Assembly (NCBI GenBank): GCA_964640385.1
Contig: CAZXFL010000007.1
Span: 1-64,000, forward strand
Source of the DNA: JBBDIK01 sp964640385
Lineage (GTDB): Bacteria; Actinomycetota; UBA4738; JBBDHU01
DNA: 64,000 nucleotides
Direction of reading: 5' to 3'
Below are positions 25,925-33,823 of this stretch, in pieces. Position numbers and translations under genes: made by a program. The notes under the pieces are model-generated. The model did no database searches. It had not been told where the DNA came from and saw nothing but the letters and a program-made list of their open reading frames with translations. Within the stretch, counting starts at the first letter, position 1; each line of letters starts with the position of its first letter.

Positions 25925-26833
25925 TCAGACGGAGAGGCGTTGCAGCTGGCGCCAGTCCTCGGGCCCTGAGGTCCCCATGTCGTAGAGCCCCCCACCGATC
26001 AGGGCGTCGTCCAGGACGGCATCGACGAACCCCTCGGTCTCGTTCTCGGAGGACTTGTGGGCGATGCCGCCGATCGGGTGGATCTGCACGGCTGGGTCGA
26101 CCTCGTCGCGGAGGATCTGGGTGTTCAACCGGGTGTAGTCGTAGGCTGCCTGTTTCCCGCTGTAGCGGTAGGTGTAGTAGCCCATCGGCAGCCAGATGTC
26201 GTAGTAGGGCTCGATCCGCTGGTACGGGAAGTTCTCCCAGTAGTTCTGGACGAGTTGCATGCCGCGCGGCGACGGGATGATCGCACCGAGGGGGTACGAG
26301 GCGGGGGTGTTGGCGTCGATCCGGCGGGAAAGGGCGATCAGCCGCCGGGATCGCACTGCTTCGGGCCTCACGAGCGACGACTCGATATCGAGGCCGAAGG
26401 AGTCGAACCGCTGGCCGCCCCGGTGGAACCTGATGGCGGCGATCGACCGGTGGTAGTCGAAGGCCACGTTCTGGAAACTCGGCAGGTACCAGGCAACGAC
26501 CTGCATCCCGCGTGTGTGGGCCGCCTTGATGAGGTCGGCCATGTCGTCGGCGCGGAAGACGGCGGCGCTGCTGGCATAGTTGCCGGCTTCGATGAAGACG
26601 GTGTCGACGCCGTGCTGCTTCAGCCGCTTCATGGTGGCTGTCGGAGCGCTGAAGGCCCAAGCGTCGTAGATGTCGATCCAGGCGCCGAGGCCTCGGTAGG
26701 GGAGCAGGCTTGGGGCTGCCGTCGTGGGGGCGGCCTCCGGTGGAGCTTGCTGAGCGCCGGCCTCGGGCATCGGGGCCGCGGCCAGCGTCACGATGAGCGC
26801 GAGTCCCGCGGCCGCGGCCCCCGCTCGCTTCAC
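25925..26833 (-). CDS. Secreted TIM-barrel-like protein (possible glycoside hydrolase)
   Basis: 302 residues from a GTG overlapping the GlnR-like gene's stop as GTGA. A signal peptide (GAAAAGLALIVTLAAAPMPEAGA) and Pro/Ala linker precede a barrel-like domain: GLGAWIDIYDAWAF, strands such as VDTVFIEAGNY, MQVVAWYLPSFQN and FDSFGLDIESSLV, then YYDIWLPMGYYTYRYSG. The layout resembles GH-like TIM barrels (DUF4015-type). The catalytic acids are not assignable with confidence. Coupling to a nitrogen regulator is unexplained. Confidence 0.6.
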   Translation of the reverse strand: MKRAGAAAAGLALIVTLAAAPMPEAGAQQAPPEAAPTTAAPSLLPYRGLGAWIDIYDAWAFSAPTATMKRLKQHGVDTVFIEAGNYASSAAVFRADDMADLIKAAHTRGMQVVAWYLPSFQNVAFDYHRSIAAIRFHRGGQRFDSFGLDIESSLVRPEAVRSRRLIALSRRIDANTPASYPLGAIIPSPRGMQLVQNYWENFPYQRIEPYYDIWLPMGYYTYRYSGKQAAYDYTRLNTQILRDEVDPAVQIHPIGGIAHKSSENETEGFVDAVLDDALIGGGLYDMGTSGPEDWRQLQRLSV

Positions 26834-27489
26834 ACCGGCAGGTCGGTCGCGCGGTAGCCGACGCCGCGGACCGTCTCGATGAGGTGTTCGTGTTCCGGCC
26901 CGAGCTTGGCGCGCAGCCTCCGGACGTGCACGTCGACCGTCCGGGCGCCACCGTAGAAGTCGTAGCCCCAGACCTCGCGCAGCAGCGATTCGCGAGTGAA
27001 GACGCGACCCGGACGGGACGCGAGGAACCGCAGGAGCTCGAACTCCTTGTACGTCAGGTCCATCGGCCGACCCCCGACGGCCACCCGGTAGGTGTGTGTG
27101 TTCAATGTCAGCGGTCCCAGCCGGACGTCGCCCTCGTCCCCGCCGCCGCCGCGGCGGCGTAGCATCGAGAGCCGGAGGCGTAGTTCCGCCTCCGAGGCGT
27201 CCGGCCTGATGAGTTCGTCCGTGACCTCGTGCCATGGGTGTCGTTGTATCTGAGGGTCGGCGGCGATCACCACCGACTGTAGCCCGGGGTCACGGGTTCG
27301 GAGGTCGCTGAGCAGGGAGAACGCCAGATCGGGATCGGCGGTCGCGTCTACGAGCACGCCGAGCGGAGCCAGTTCGAGCACCCGCGTTGCCGGCAGCGAC
27401 ATCGGCTCCACCTTCAGATCGAAGCCGGCCGTCCGGCTCGCGGGGAGCGCCGTCTCGGCCGATGTGTCGGTCAGCAGCAGATACGCCAC
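26830..27489 (-). CDS. glnR: GlnR-like orphan OmpR-family response regulator
   Basis: 219 residues. The C-terminal DNA-binding domain (about 120-215) is very close to actinobacterial GlnR: MDLTYKEFELLRFLASRPGRVF, ESLLREVWGYDFYGGARTVDV and RAKLGPEHEHLIETVRGVGYR (in part). The N-terminal domain is an atypical receiver. The start MAYLLLTDTSAE lacks the paired acidic residues of phosphorylatable receivers, and the sequence GVLVDATADPDL aligns with GlnR's VILIDGRRDL. No sensor kinase is adjacent, as for GlnR. It would activate glnA-type genes under nitrogen limitation. The surrounding glnA, glnE and glnA2 support the call. Confidence 0.82.
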   Translation of the reverse strand: MAYLLLTDTSAETALPASRTAGFDLKVEPMSLPATRVLELAPLGVLVDATADPDLAFSLLSDLRTRDPGLQSVVIAADPQIQRHPWHEVTDELIRPDASEAELRLRLSMLRRRGGGGDEGDVRLGPLTLNTHTYRVAVGGRPMDLTYKEFELLRFLASRPGRVFTRESLLREVWGYDFYGGARTVDVHVRRLRAKLGPEHEHLIETVRGVGYRATDLPV

Positions 27490-27523
27490 TTTTCCCCCTC
27501 TCGGCCGAGCCTAGCAGCCCGGG

Positions 27524-27536
27524 TAGGCTGACCGGG
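27524..27536 (+). promoter_or_regulatory. Leaderless -10 element (TAGGCT)
   Basis: TAGGCT (27524-27529), 7 nt before the ATG at 27537. Confidence 0.55.
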
Positions 27537-27773
27537 ATGACACAGGTACGGTTGTTCGCCGTCTTGCGGGAACTTGCCGGCTCGTCGGTGGTCGAGGCCG
27601 ACGGCGACACGGTCGAGCAGGTCGTCCAACAGCTGTGCGACCGGTACGGAGAGCGCTTCACCGCGATCGCGGAGCGGAGCTCGGTGGTGGTCGCCGGGGA
27701 GCGGTCATCGCTGGACACGCCGCTGACCGGCGGGGAAGAGGTCGCACTCCTGCCACCGGTGTCCGGCGGATGA
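27537..27773 (+). CDS. MoaD/ThiS-family sulfur-carrier protein
   Basis: 78 residues ending in Gly-Gly (PPVSGG), the C-terminus that is adenylylated and thiocarboxylated in MoaD/ThiS proteins. The beta-grasp pattern VRLFAVLRELAGSSVVEADG and GEEVALLPPVSGG fits MoaD, the small subunit of molybdopterin synthase. MoaE and MoeB are not in the window, so a different thiotransfer role is possible. The stop overlaps the next gene (ATGA). Confidence 0.8.
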   Translation: MTQVRLFAVLRELAGSSVVEADGDTVEQVVQQLCDRYGERFTAIAERSSVVVAGERSSLDTPLTGGEEVALLPPVSGG

Positions 27774-28705
27774 GTCCTCGCCGGGGTTCGAGTCCGGCTC
27801 GCCGCCTGCTCTTCCTGGTCAACCCTCGGGCGCGAAGCTACTCGCGTTCCACCGTCGAGGTCATCCGGCGGGCACTCGCCGCCGACTTCGAGGTGGAGGT
27901 GCGTCACACCGCGGGCCGGGGACACGGCGCCGAGGTCGGTCGCGAGGCGATCGACGCCGGGTTCGAAATCGTCGTCGTCTTCAGCGGCGACGGGACCATC
28001 AACGAGGTCGTCAACGGCCTGTCCGGCTCCGAGGTGGCGCTCGGGATCATCCCGGGCGGCGCCACGAACGTCTACGCCCGCATCTTGGGGATCCCGAACG
28101 ACCCCATCGAGGCCACCGGGCAGCTGATCGAGCTCGCCACGGCCGGGCGGGCCCGGCGGATCCCGGTGGGGAGCGCCAACGACCGTATCTTCGTGATGAA
28201 CTGCGGGATCGGGCTGGACGCCGCGGTGATGCGCAAGGTCGAGCAACGCGCCCCCAGGTCGAAGGTGGGTCACGAGCGGGAGGCGTTGCTCGCGGCGCTG
28301 ACGGAGGCGAACCGGTACATCGGCCGGCAGACACGTGACCTCACCCTGCGGATCGACGAGCACCTCGAGCTCACCGCGGTCTCGGTGATGATCGCGAAGG
28401 CCCATCCGTACGCCTTCTTCAAGAGCTGGGGCCTGAAGGTACACCCGCGGGCGGAGCTGATGAAGGGTCTCGACGTGCTTGCCGTACAAGCGTTGCCCCG
28501 GATCGCGGGACCGAGGATCACGTACGAGCTGTTCGTCGGGGGCAACCTCGAACGAAGCCGTTACGTCCAGTACGAGCACGACGTCGAGCGCATCGAGATC
28601 GCCTCGCCGAAACCGTTCCCCGTCCAACTCGACGGCGAGTACGTGGGCGAGTTCGACGGTCTCGATGTGCGCCTCGTCCGCGACGCGCTCTGGGTCGTGG
28701 CCTGA
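27770..28705 (+). CDS. Diacylglycerol/sphingosine kinase-like lipid kinase
   Basis: 311 residues. The DAGK catalytic domain is clear: RRLLFLVNPRARSYSRSTVE, the nucleotide loop VVVFSGDGTINEVVNGL, LGIIPGGATNVYARILG, and the second-domain ending VQLDGEYVGEFDGLDVRL. Such enzymes phosphorylate diacylglycerol or related lipids at the membrane; actinobacterial members act in phospholipid or glycolipid turnover. Coupled to the MoaD-like gene by a 4-nt overlap, but a functional link is not obvious. Confidence 0.85.
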   Translation: MSPRRGSSPARRLLFLVNPRARSYSRSTVEVIRRALAADFEVEVRHTAGRGHGAEVGREAIDAGFEIVVVFSGDGTINEVVNGLSGSEVALGIIPGGATNVYARILGIPNDPIEATGQLIELATAGRARRIPVGSANDRIFVMNCGIGLDAAVMRKVEQRAPRSKVGHEREALLAALTEANRYIGRQTRDLTLRIDEHLELTAVSVMIAKAHPYAFFKSWGLKVHPRAELMKGLDVLAVQALPRIAGPRITYELFVGGNLERSRYVQYEHDVERIEIASPKPFPVQLDGEYVGEFDGLDVRLVRDALWVVA

Positions 28706-28769
28706 CCGGCAGATGGTTCCGCCCGGTATGCTGGCTGGTCCGCGATCCCGACCCGAAAGGCTTTCCCGC

Positions 28770-29948
28770 ATGTCTGAGTTCAACCCGAACTTCCCCATCG
28801 CACCTCACGGTGGCACCTTGGTGAACCTGCTGGTCACCGGGGATGAGGCTGCCGACCTGGCCACCGAGGCCGCCAACTTGCCCAAGATTACGGTCAACGA
28901 GCGCGAGACCTCCGATCTGGAGATGCTCGCCACCGGCGCCCTGTCGCCCCTGACCGGGTTCCAGAACGAGGCCGACTACCGCAGCGTGCTCGAGACGATG
29001 CACCTCATCAGCGGCTTGGCCTGGGCGATCCCGGTCACCCTCAGCGCCACCGAGGAAGATGTGAAGCGCATCGGCGGCTCCGAGCGGGTCGCCCTGGTCC
29101 GTGAAGGTTCCGATGAGCCGCTGGCCATCATCACCGTCGAGGAGATCTTCAAGCGGGATCGTTCGTCGGAGGCCATCAACGTCTACCGGACAGAGGATCA
29201 GGAGCACCCCGGTGTCGCCGCCGTGTACGCCGCAGGCGACTTCTGTATCGCCGGTCCACTGCAGGTGCTGTCTCTTCCGGTCTACGACGACTTCCTGGAG
29301 TACCGCATGACCCCGACGCAAACCCGAGCCGCCTTCCAGGACCGTGGCTGGAGGACCGTGGTTGGGTTCCAGACCCGCAACCCGATCCACCGGGCGCACG
29401 AGTATCTGCAGAAATGCGCCCTGGAGATCGTCGACGGCCTGCTCGTCCACCCGCTGATGGGCGCCACGAAGTCCGACGACGTGCCGCCCGATGTCCGCAT
29501 GCAGTGCTACGAGGCGCTCTTCGAGGGCTACTACCCGAAGGATCGCGCGATGGTCAGTGTGTTCCCGGCCGCGATGCGCTACGCCGGCCCGCGCGAGGCG
29601 ATCTGGCACGCGATCGCCCGCAAGAACTACGGCTGCACACACTTCATCGTCGGTCGTGACCATGCGGGCGTGGGCGACTATTACGGCACCTACGACGCGC
29701 AGCTGATCTTCGAGGAGTTCGAGCCCGGTGAACTCGGCATCCAGACCTTGAACTTCGAGCACTCGTTCTGGTGCAACCGCTGCGAGGGGATGGGGTCGGC
29801 CAAGACCTGCCCGCACGGCGCCGAGGACCGCGTGTTCCTGTCCGGGACCAAGGTGCGCGAGATGCTCGGCAACGGTGAGCGTCCGCCCCAGGAGTTCAGC
29901 CGCCCGGAGGTCGCGGACATCTTGATCGCCGCGATGCAGAAGAAGTAG
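28770..29948 (+). CDS. sat: Sulfate adenylyltransferase (ATP sulfurylase)
   Basis: 392 residues, monomeric Sat/Met3-type enzyme. Catalytic motifs: QTRNPIHRAHE (201-211) with the HXXH pair, GRDHAGVGDYYG and the SGTKVREML block. A CNRC plus TCPHG arrangement suggests the zinc site found in several bacterial and archaeal enzymes. It forms adenosine 5'-phosphosulfate from sulfate and ATP for assimilation, or runs in reverse in sulfur oxidation. No APS kinase or reductase is adjacent. The ribosome-binding site is GAAAGG. Confidence 0.95.
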   Translation: MSEFNPNFPIAPHGGTLVNLLVTGDEAADLATEAANLPKITVNERETSDLEMLATGALSPLTGFQNEADYRSVLETMHLISGLAWAIPVTLSATEEDVKRIGGSERVALVREGSDEPLAIITVEEIFKRDRSSEAINVYRTEDQEHPGVAAVYAAGDFCIAGPLQVLSLPVYDDFLEYRMTPTQTRAAFQDRGWRTVVGFQTRNPIHRAHEYLQKCALEIVDGLLVHPLMGATKSDDVPPDVRMQCYEALFEGYYPKDRAMVSVFPAAMRYAGPREAIWHAIARKNYGCTHFIVGRDHAGVGDYYGTYDAQLIFEEFEPGELGIQTLNFEHSFWCNRCEGMGSAKTCPHGAEDRVFLSGTKVREMLGNGERPPQEFSRPEVADILIAAMQKK

Positions 29949-29969
29949 GAGCCGGGCCCACAGGCGTTC

Positions 29970-30018
29970 TTGATACGTATCGGTATCATTACTGATACAG
30001 ATAGGCTATAATGGCTGC
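29970..30018 (+). promoter_or_regulatory. Operator and leaderless promoter of the XRE/nucleotidyltransferase pair
   Basis: A consensus -10 TATAAT (30007-30012) is 6 nt before the GTG at 30019. Upstream lies TGATACGTATCGGTATCA (29971-29988), an inverted repeat containing the perfect palindrome GATACGTATC, plus a further GATAC at 29994. The repeats reach the -35 position, as expected for autorepression by the XRE protein. Confidence 0.65.
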
Positions 30019-30336
30019 GTGATGACCGCCGCCGACATCCTCGACATGGCCCGGCGGCGGGCTGGGGTCACCCAGCACGAACTCGCCCGGCGATCGGGCG
30101 TGTCGCAACCCACCATCTCGCGCATCGAGTCGGGGAAGATGCAGCCGACCGTGGATCTGATGCTCCGCTTGGTGGCCGCGTGCGGGATGGAGCTCGTCCC
30201 CGTGGATGCGTTCGACGACGAGGATCTCGATACTTCGCTGATCCGCGAGTGGCTCGAGTGGGCGCCCGCGGAACGAGCCGAGCGCGCGGCGACGGAGTGG
30301 AACCGGTCCGCGGGCTTCCGGCGGAACGCCCCGTGA
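30019..30336 (+). CDS. XRE-family helix-turn-helix antitoxin-like protein
   Basis: 105 residues from the GTG at 30019 (an ATG follows immediately). The helix-turn-helix is textbook: AGVTQHELARRSGVSQPTIS then RIESGKMQPTVDLMLRLV (residues ~15-52). The C-terminal 50 residues are acidic then basic (EWLEWAPAERAERAATEW), a likely toxin-binding tail. The stop overlaps the nucleotidyltransferase gene as GTGA, the layout of a toxin-antitoxin operon. Confidence 0.8.
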   Translation: MMTAADILDMARRRAGVTQHELARRSGVSQPTISRIESGKMQPTVDLMLRLVAACGMELVPVDAFDDEDLDTSLIREWLEWAPAERAERAATEWNRSAGFRRNAP

Positions 30337-30863
30337 GCGTCCACGGATTCGACCCGGTCGGGATGCTCCACACCCTGCTCGATCAGGGGGTCAGGTTCGT
30401 GTTGATCGGGGGATTCGCAGCGGCGATGCGTGGGTCGCCGCTGATGACGGGCGATCTCGATGTGTGCTGCGCCCGGGATGACGGAAACCTGCGGCGGCTG
30501 GCCGCGGCACTCGACGAGATGCATGCACGCCTCAGGGGTGTGGATGAAGACGTGCCGTTCATCCCGGATGCCCCGACGCTCAAGGCCGGAGACACGTTCA
30601 CGTTCGTGACGGATCTGGGAGCGCTGGATGTCATCGGGACGCCCTCGGGTACGCGGGGGTTCGACGACCTCGACGCGGGGGCTACCGATGAGAGCATCGG
30701 GAGCGCTCTCATCAGGGTGGCAAGCCTCACCGATATCGCTCGGATGAAACGCGCGGCGGGACGCCCGAAGGATCGGGTCGCCCTGGAATGGGTCCGCGGT
30801 GTGGAGAAGGAACTTGCCAACGATGCCGGTCGCGAGGAGTCGAAGCGGACGGGCGACGATTGA
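30333..30863 (+). CDS. Nucleotidyltransferase-fold toxin-like protein (DUF6036/AbiEii type)
   Basis: 176 residues from a GTG overlapping the upstream stop. VRFVLIGGFAAAMRGSPLMTGDLDV gives the GG..D.D motif (Gly26-Gly27, Asp41 and Asp43), and GALDVIGTPSG supplies a later acidic strand. The C-terminal region (RVASLTDIARMKRAAGRPKDR) has the Lys/Arg-Asp pattern of AbiEii-like proteins. Together with the XRE partner this is a second nucleotidyltransferase toxin-antitoxin-like module, unrelated in its regulator to the one at 3956-5790. Confidence 0.7.
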   Translation: MSVHGFDPVGMLHTLLDQGVRFVLIGGFAAAMRGSPLMTGDLDVCCARDDGNLRRLAAALDEMHARLRGVDEDVPFIPDAPTLKAGDTFTFVTDLGALDVIGTPSGTRGFDDLDAGATDESIGSALIRVASLTDIARMKRAAGRPKDRVALEWVRGVEKELANDAGREESKRTGDD

Positions 30864-30869
30864 CGGGGG

Positions 30870-31232
30870 TCAGGCCTCGCTCGTGCCTTCCCGGCCGAAG
30901 TCGTCTTCGATCCGGACGACGTCGTCGAGCTCCGAGGTCGAAACCTCCGCCAGCTCGGTCCGCTCGATCGCTTCGTAGCGGTGGACGGCGCGAGGCGGCA
31001 CGTGGCGTGACTCACCGGGGCCGAGTTCGCTGATCGCGATCTCGCCGTTGCCGTCGGCCAGATGCAGCCGGAGGCGTCCGGACAGGACCAGGATCGTTTC
31101 GTCCTTGACCTCGTGGTACTGGAGAGAGAGCCGCTTGCCCGTTTCGATCACCAGGATCTTCCCGACGTAGGACGGCGTCTGGGCCCAGATGATCTCGTGT
31201 CCCCACGGCTTGACTACGCGGCTCGGCTCCAT
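30870..31232 (-). CDS. Cupin, mannose-6-phosphate isomerase type II-like
   Basis: 120 residues from the ATG at 31232. The cupin pattern VVKPWGHEIIWAQTPSYVGK, LSLQYHEVKDETILVLSG and HVPPRAVHRYEAIE matches the isomerase domain of bifunctional ManC-type enzymes. The metal ligands are the Gln/His/Glu of QYHEVKDE and a later His. It may isomerise a sugar phosphate or only bind one. The GNAT gene upstream ends 8 nt away. Confidence 0.75.
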   Translation of the reverse strand: MEPSRVVKPWGHEIIWAQTPSYVGKILVIETGKRLSLQYHEVKDETILVLSGRLRLHLADGNGEIAISELGPGESRHVPPRAVHRYEAIERTELAEVSTSELDDVVRIEDDFGREGTSEA

Positions 31233-31239
31233 CGGCGAC

Positions 31240-31794
31240 CTATCCCTCGAACTCGCTCTCGAGGAGGCCCATGATGTGGGCGTTAGCAAAGCGGCCGCCG
31301 ACGAAGATGTCCTCGCGCAGGGTTCCCTCGATGACGAACCCCACCTTCTCGTAGGCGCGGACGGCTTTCGGGTTCGTCGCGTACACGTGCAGGTAGATCC
31401 GGTGCAGGTTCATCTCACGGAAGCCGAAGCGACAGAGCGTGCGCGTCGCATCGGTCCCGAACCCTTGGCCCCAGTACGGTCGCCCGATCCAGATCCCCAC
31501 CCCCGCGCTGCTGGCCCGGTCGAAGATGTCTAGGAGACCACACCCGCCCATGGCCTGGCCGTCGGAAAGACGTTCGATCACGAAGTTCTGCGATGCGGGG
31601 TCTTCTCGCTGCCGGCGGTAGAAGTCGAGGTAGCCTTCGATGGCCTGAGGGAAGCTGATCTGGAGCCCCTCGAGTACATCCGAGTCGCAGAACAAGGGGT
31701 TCAGGAGCTCGGCGTCGACCTCCGTCAGCGCGCGCAGGCGGACGAGTTCGCCCTCGAACGGCGAGAGGCGCGGAGATGGTTCGGGCGCAGACAT
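31240..31794 (-). CDS. GNAT N-acetyltransferase, RimJ/RimL type
   Basis: 184 residues. Acetyl-CoA-binding motif A is visible in VGIWIGRPYWGQGFGTDATRTL, followed by NLHRIYLHVYATNPKAVRAY and EKVGFVIEGTLREDIFVGGRF, the typical RimJ/RimL ending. The substrate may be a protein N-terminus or a small molecule. TAGGAT is 6 nt before the ATG. Confidence 0.85.
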   Translation of the reverse strand: MSAPEPSPRLSPFEGELVRLRALTEVDAELLNPLFCDSDVLEGLQISFPQAIEGYLDFYRRQREDPASQNFVIERLSDGQAMGGCGLLDIFDRASSAGVGIWIGRPYWGQGFGTDATRTLCRFGFREMNLHRIYLHVYATNPKAVRAYEKVGFVIEGTLREDIFVGGRFANAHIMGLLESEFEG

Positions 31795-31806
31795 GCGGGC
31801 ATCCTA
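31795..31806 (-). promoter_or_regulatory. Leaderless -10 element (TAGGAT)
   Basis: TAGGAT on the minus strand (31801-31806), 6 nt before the GNAT ATG at 31794. Confidence 0.6.
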
Positions 31807-31903
31807 TCCCGGTGCGCAGGCACGCTGACCGGGGTCTTTGCCCCTTCCCGGGCCCGCTAGTAGCCTTGACGGACCGCGAACGCTCCCCCATGAGAGGGAT
31901 GTC

Positions 31904-32986
31904 GTGAAGGGAGACCCCCGAAAACTCCCCATAGTTCTGCTCGTGTTGGCCCTGGTCGCCGGGGCAGTGATGGCGACTCCGGCCGCAGCGATCACCGAGG
32001 AAGACCTCGAGGCCAAACGCGCCCAGATCGCGGAAGCCCAGGGCGCGCTGGACGAGGCGACGGCCGCCTACGCGGACGCGGAGACCAAACTCGCGGAGAT
32101 CCAGGACGAACTCAACGAGACCAAGGAGGCCGTGGACGCCACCAGGGCACGGCTCGACGGGTTGCAGGAGCAGCTGGGCGACCACGTCCGTGTGGCGTAC
32201 GTGAACGGCCCCGGGTCGACGTTGTCCGCGATCTTCACCGGTGGAGACTTCAACGAGTTCTCGGACCGGGTCTACGTCCTCGACCGCATCGCGGAAGTCG
32301 ACCAGGGACTGGTGAGCCGGACGTCGGACGCGCGGCAGGAGCTGGAGTGGAGACAGCAGGACCTTGCCACGCTCACGACGGAGCAGGAGCAGGCCGTCCA
32401 GGAGCTCGAGCAGAGGAAACAGGATGTCGCTGCGACGATCGAGCAGCTGAACGCCGAGCTCGATGACCTCGAACAGCGCTACCGCGAACAGCTTGCCGCC
32501 GAACGAGCCGCCGAGCTTGCCGCCGAGAAGGCGGCCGCCGAGGAGGCGGCCTCCGGCGGGGGCGGCGGGGGAGGCGCCCCACCCCCCTCGGGCGGGAGCC
32601 CGTTCCAAGCCTGTCCGGTCGCGGGTGGGAGCTCCTTCACCGATTCTTGGGGGGACCCACGGTCGGGTGGTCGCACCCATGAGGGGACCGACATGATGGC
32701 GTCGAAGGGCACGCCGGTGGCCGCCGCGCAATCCGGCACCGTCTCGCATGGAGGCGACCCGCTGGGAGGCATCACTGCCACGGTCACGGCCTCCAACGGT
32801 GATCGCACCTACTACGCGCACATGTCCGGGTTCTCGAAGGCATCGGGATCGGTCTCGGCGGGGACGATCATCGGCTACGTCGGTGACACCGGGAACGCCT
32901 CCGGCACCTTCCACCTGCACTTCGGCTACTACCCCGGCGGGGGCGCAGCCGTGAACCCCTACCCCTACCTCCTCCAAGTCTGTTGA
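31904..32986 (+). CDS. Secreted M23 peptidase with long coiled coil (EnvC-like)
   Basis: 360 residues from the GTG at 31904 (GAGAGGG upstream). Signal peptide (LPIVLLVLALVAGAVMATPAAA), two coiled-coil blocks (residues ~30-85 and ~130-210), a Gly/Pro linker, then an M23 domain with HEGTDMM and HLHFGYYPGG zinc-site motifs. Such proteins bind FtsX-type partners through the coiled coil and cut peptidoglycan cross-links during division. The HxxxD and HxH ligands are intact, so it should be active. Confidence 0.85.
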   Translation: MKGDPRKLPIVLLVLALVAGAVMATPAAAITEEDLEAKRAQIAEAQGALDEATAAYADAETKLAEIQDELNETKEAVDATRARLDGLQEQLGDHVRVAYVNGPGSTLSAIFTGGDFNEFSDRVYVLDRIAEVDQGLVSRTSDARQELEWRQQDLATLTTEQEQAVQELEQRKQDVAATIEQLNAELDDLEQRYREQLAAERAAELAAEKAAAEEAASGGGGGGGAPPPSGGSPFQACPVAGGSSFTDSWGDPRSGGRTHEGTDMMASKGTPVAAAQSGTVSHGGDPLGGITATVTASNGDRTYYAHMSGFSKASGSVSAGTIIGYVGDTGNASGTFHLHFGYYPGGGAAVNPYPYLLQVC

Positions 32987-33077
32987 CCGGCTGCCGGCCG
33001 GCAGCGCGAGCGACCGCCGGCGTACACGTCGGGGCAAGCGCCAGACTCAAGGATTCGCCGCCATCTGCCGAACCAGC

Positions 33078-33089
33078 CATACTGTGAGC
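33078..33089 (+). promoter_or_regulatory. Leaderless -10 element (CATACT)
   Basis: CATACT (33078-33083), 6 nt before the GTG at 33090. This favours that GTG over the one at 33084. Confidence 0.45.
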
Positions 33090-33638
33090 GTGAGCGCGGA
33101 CGATCCGAAGCGACGGCGGCTCGACCGGATCCTGGAGGCCGGATTCGGCGACGGACTCGAAGACCTTTCCATCGAGGAGGTTCGCGAACGCCGGGACGAC
33201 TGCCTGGCCGAGCGCGAGTTCCTCTCCTACCTCCGGCGGCTCCTCCAGGGCCGGCTGGAGATCCTGCGGGATGAGCGGGCGGCGCGCACCGAGGGGCGCA
33301 GCCCCGATGAGCGGCCCATCGAGGAGAAGCTGGCAGAGCTCTTCGCCCAGGAGACGCCACAGGGGCCGGGCCGCGGGGAAGCCCTCCGTGTCGAGTTGCC
33401 CGAGGAAGAGATGATGCTCGCGAGGCGCCGTGTCGAGCGGATCCTCAACACTGCCGCGTTCTCCAACCCAGGGGCGCTCTCGGATGAGGATCTGGCGTCA
33501 GCCATCGAGAGCCTGGAGGCCGAGGAGCGGGACGTGTCGGACACCCGCCGCACGGTGCTCGACCTCCACGACGTGCTTCAGGACGAGGTCAAGCGGCGGT
33601 ACCGTGACCGGCTCGCAGCAGAGGGCCTCCGCGGATAG
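33090..33638 (+). CDS. RsiG/AmfC-like protein (c-di-GMP-responsive anti-sigma factor family)
   Basis: 182 residues. RRRLDRILEAGFGDGLEDLS, EEVRERRDDCLAEREFLSY and LRRLLQGRLEIL match the 'aerial mycelium formation' family now known as RsiG, which in Streptomyces holds sigma factor WhiG when bound to c-di-GMP. RsiG helices carry E-x3-S-x2-R-x3-Q-x3-D. Here the first copy reads R, S, R, Q, E. The second (EERDVSDTRRTVLDLHD) reads E, S, R, L, D. Binding may therefore be altered. An HD-GYP protein follows 185 nt downstream. Confidence 0.75.
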   Translation: MSADDPKRRRLDRILEAGFGDGLEDLSIEEVRERRDDCLAEREFLSYLRRLLQGRLEILRDERAARTEGRSPDERPIEEKLAELFAQETPQGPGRGEALRVELPEEEMMLARRRVERILNTAAFSNPGALSDEDLASAIESLEAEERDVSDTRRTVLDLHDVLQDEVKRRYRDRLAAEGLRG

Positions 33639-33823
33639 GTCCAACGACCGACCCCCGCGTCCTCCGCACGACCCGCAACCGCTTCGCACGGGCCCACCTC
33701 GCCCTGGTCAGGTTTCGTCATGAGGAACTCATCCTTGATGGCTATGGACCGCACCATCCCTTCAGGCCAGGCTGATACTCCAACGCACTTCCCCTGCAGG
33801 GCGACCGGAGACTGGGTGCCTCC

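Noticed and set aside
31800..31903. Possible c-di-AMP riboswitch before the M23 peptidase gene
   Set aside because: Such genes often carry one in actinobacteria, but the ~100-nt leader is too short and lacks the conserved element sequences.
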